7,104 nucleotides of DNA from DASSBG01 sp965651365 (lineage in GTDB: Bacteria > Pseudomonadota > Gammaproteobacteria > Xanthomonadales > Rhodanobacteraceae): positions 1 through 7,104 of the forward strand of contig CBFGSA010000131.1 of assembly GCA_965651365.1 (NCBI GenBank). Reading direction: 5' to 3'. Position 1 is the stretch's first letter; each line of letters begins with the position of its first letter. This document shows positions 5,878 through 7,104 of the stretch, one piece after another. The position numbers were made by a program, and so were the translations under genes. Under the pieces are notes generated by a model. The model was not told where the DNA came from. It saw only the letters and a list, made by a program, of their open reading frames with translations, and did not search any database.

Positions 5878-6564
5878 TCAGGGCGAGGTCCAGGATTTCA
5901 GAAGCAGGGTGTAGTCGCCGTAGGTCATTTTGATCGGTGTGGCGTAGCGCTTGGGCACATACCACGCCACGAAATTCTTGCCCGCGCCAATGCGGCGGAC
6001 AAGACGCGCGTTCATGTGGCCGACGGGGACCTTGATGCTGTCCAGGCCTTCGACCCGAAAGTGCTGGGTTTCGACCCGGTCCTTGACCGCCACGGGCAGG
6101 GCAATGTCACGTTGACCGGCGCCCAGTTTCGTGCCGAGCACCAGCGGCAGGAGGTGTCGCTCGACCAGGTCCGGAGCGGCCGCGTAGCTGTAATTCTTTC
6201 CATCGGCGTGGACCTGCACACGGTGCGTCGACCAGTCGACCTGCATGTTGCGTTGGCGCTTCTTGACGCCGGCATCCAGTCGGTAGTCGTAGCTCAGCAT
6301 CTCGGTGTGGCCACCGCGCAGGCGGAAGCGTGAGGTTTCCTCGGTCGTCATGCCCAGCAAACCCGCCAGGCCGTGTTCGCCCCGGGTGCGGGTGGTGTAG
6401 ACCCAGCTATTGCCGTCGGCGCTCAGGCGCATGACCGCTTCGCCAATCGGATCGCCCTTTTTCAGAACCTGGTAGTGGGCGGTGAATGTGGCAGGTGCCG
6501 TGGCGCAGGCCGCACTGGCGACAATGAGCGATGAAAAAAGGGCGATGACAAACTTCATGGCCAT
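5878..6564 (-). CDS. Secreted DUF3108 domain protein of unknown function
   Basis: This is a 228-residue protein with an N-terminal signal peptide (MAMKFVIALFSSLIVASAACATA, likely cut after ACA or ATA), so it is probably periplasmic. The mature part matches what I know of DUF3108: an opening beta strand TFTAHYQVLKKGDPIGEAVMRL, WVYTTRTRGEHGLAGLLG, EMLSYDYRLDAG, VDWSTHRVQVH, and a closing strand pattern WYVPKRYATPIKMTYGDYTLLL. No catalytic motif is evident and the molecular role is unknown. It lies downstream of purN on the same strand, a neighbourhood I associate with Xanthomonadales, and may be co-transcribed with it through a REP-like element. ATG at 6564 was preferred because AAGGTG (6575-6580) lies 10 bases upstream. 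ATG at 6558 is 16 bases from it, and the longer frame to 6672 translates repeat DNA. It ends convergently, 36 bases from the amidohydrolase gene. Confidence 0.85.
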   Translation of the reverse strand: MAMKFVIALFSSLIVASAACATAPATFTAHYQVLKKGDPIGEAVMRLSADGNSWVYTTRTRGEHGLAGLLGMTTEETSRFRLRGGHTEMLSYDYRLDAGVKKRQRNMQVDWSTHRVQVHADGKNYSYAAAPDLVERHLLPLVLGTKLGAGQRDIALPVAVKDRVETQHFRVEGLDSIKVPVGHMNARLVRRIGAGKNFVAWYVPKRYATPIKMTYGDYTLLLKSWTSP

Positions 6565-6620
6565 GCAGCTTGGACACCTTGAGCTGAACAAGGGCTCACT
6601 GGCGATGCACGCAGTTTGGC

Positions 6621-6683
6621 AGGAGCGCGCCATGTGCGCGATGAAAATTCCCGGAAAAACCATCGCGCGCATGGCGCGCTCCT
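6621..6683. repeat. Inverted pair of REP-like palindromes (REPIN-type hairpin)
   Basis: The arms at 6621-6643 and 6661-6683 are 23 bases each and complementary at 22 positions. The single exception (T6635 against G6669) would be a U-G wobble in plus-strand RNA and an A-C mismatch in minus-strand RNA. The spacer is 17 bases. Each arm starts AGGAGCGCGCCATG and ends GCGATG, and the right copy reads CTGTAGGAGCGCGCC on the minus strand. This is the general form of the repetitive extragenic palindromes of Pseudomonas and Xanthomonadales. The element lies between purN and the DUF3108 gene. The strong stem may stabilise the purN mRNA end or weaken read-through. No RAYT transposase gene is in the window. 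Confidence 0.85.
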
Positions 6684-7104
6684 ACAGGTCTGGGGCGAGC
6701 TTGTCGGGCGCGTCCAGCAGCAAGGGCTTTTCGAGAGCCTGGCCCTGAAAGGATACGTATTCGGGTGTCCATCCCACGGTGCCATCGGCGATGGCAGCGA
6801 CCACGGCGGTCAGCAGTCGGTGTTCGAGCGGCAGCAGGCGTGCAGCCAGACGGCCTTCGTTGTCGTCGGGCTGAACCGGCAAGCGCACCTGGGCAATCAG
6901 CGGGCCGCCGTCGAGTTCGGCGGTGACGAAATGCACGCTGGCGCCATGTTCGGCATCGCCGGCTTCCAGCACCCGCCGATGGGTGTGCAGGCCGCGGTAT
7001 TTCGGCAGCAGGGACGGGTGGATATTGATGATGCGGCCATTCCATGGTTCGAGGGCGGCGCCGTCCAGAATGCGCATGAAGCCGGCCAGCACGATCAGTT
7101 CGGC
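6682..7104 (-). CDS. purN: PurN, phosphoribosylglycinamide formyltransferase (partial, N-terminus off window)
   Basis: PurN transfers the formyl group of 10-formyltetrahydrofolate to glycinamide ribonucleotide, step three of de novo purine synthesis, in the cytoplasm. The last 140 residues are present and read through the right edge with no break (AELIVLAGFMRIL). The active-site segment NIHPSLLPKYRGLHTH carries the catalytic Asn and His (residues 27 and 29 of this fragment; E. coli Asn106 and His108). HGASVHFVTAELDGGP carries the third catalytic residue, Asp65 (E. coli Asp144). The C-terminal part from ELDGGP is a little longer than in E. coli, so the gene is not truncated at this end. The stop codon TAG (6682-6684) lies within the conserved CTGTAGGAGCG head of the adjoining REP-like element. 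purM is the expected upstream neighbour but lies outside. Confidence 0.96.
   Translation of the reverse strand, partial: AELIVLAGFMRILDGAALEPWNGRIINIHPSLLPKYRGLHTHRRVLEAGDAEHGASVHFVTAELDGGPLIAQVRLPVQPDDNEGRLAARLLPLEHRLLTAVVAAIADGTVGWTPEYVSFQGQALEKPLLLDAPDKLAPDL

Noticed and set aside
5836..5883. Inverted repeat CCCTGAG / CTCAGGG (5836-5842 and 5877-5883) as a bidirectional terminator between convergent genes
   Set aside because: The arms overlap both stop codons, which is curious. But the stem is only 7 bp across a 34-base loop, and no T-run follows on either strand.
6565..6672. N-terminal extension of the DUF3108 protein starting at ATG 6672
   Set aside because: The extension translates the REP-like pair, and a clear signal peptide begins at residue 37-39 of that frame with a ribosome binding site before it.

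Overview
The window is GC-rich, densely coding chromosomal DNA from a gammaproteobacterium. I infer the Xanthomonadales (Lysobacterales) for three reasons: the gene order kdsD-kdsC-lptC-lptA facing away from ibaG-murA, a purN gene followed by a DUF3108 gene, and short intergenic repeats of the kinds that litter those genomes (CGATTCC/CGATTCT heptamers and GTAGGAGCGCGC palindromes). The genus cannot be fixed from this sequence. There is no rRNA, tRNA, CRISPR array, transposase, phage gene or defence gene.

Left third (1-2724, all minus strand): a lipopolysaccharide operon read right to left. kdsD (arabinose-5-phosphate isomerase) and kdsC (KDO-8-phosphate phosphatase) make the inner-core sugar KDO. 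lptC and lptA, the latter cut by the window edge, belong to the bridge that carries finished LPS to the outer membrane. kdsC/lptC overlap by 4 bases and lptC/lptA are 1 base apart. kdsD and kdsC are separated by a 146-base gap filled with a heptamer repeat and a GC-rich hairpin element.

Middle (2725-4393): a 161-base divergent intergenic region, then ibaG (BolA-like protein) and murA (first committed step of peptidoglycan synthesis) on the plus strand, 14 bases apart. LPS-core and peptidoglycan synthesis are therefore driven outward from one short control region.

Right part (4394-7104): a 110-base gap with a plausible promoter bracketed by an 8-bp inverted repeat, then a gene for an exported metal-dependent amidohydrolase on the plus strand. 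It converges on a minus-strand pair: purN (purine synthesis, cut by the right edge) followed by a secreted DUF3108 protein. The gap between these two holds a near-perfect inverted pair of REP-like palindromes whose conserved head supplies the purN stop codon.

Nearly all of the window is conserved housekeeping sequence. I found no convincing new multi-gene system. The points most worth a second look are the REP pair fused to the end of purN, the repeat-filled gap inside the kds/lpt operon, the symmetrical element ahead of the amidohydrolase gene, and the unknown substrate of that exported enzyme.
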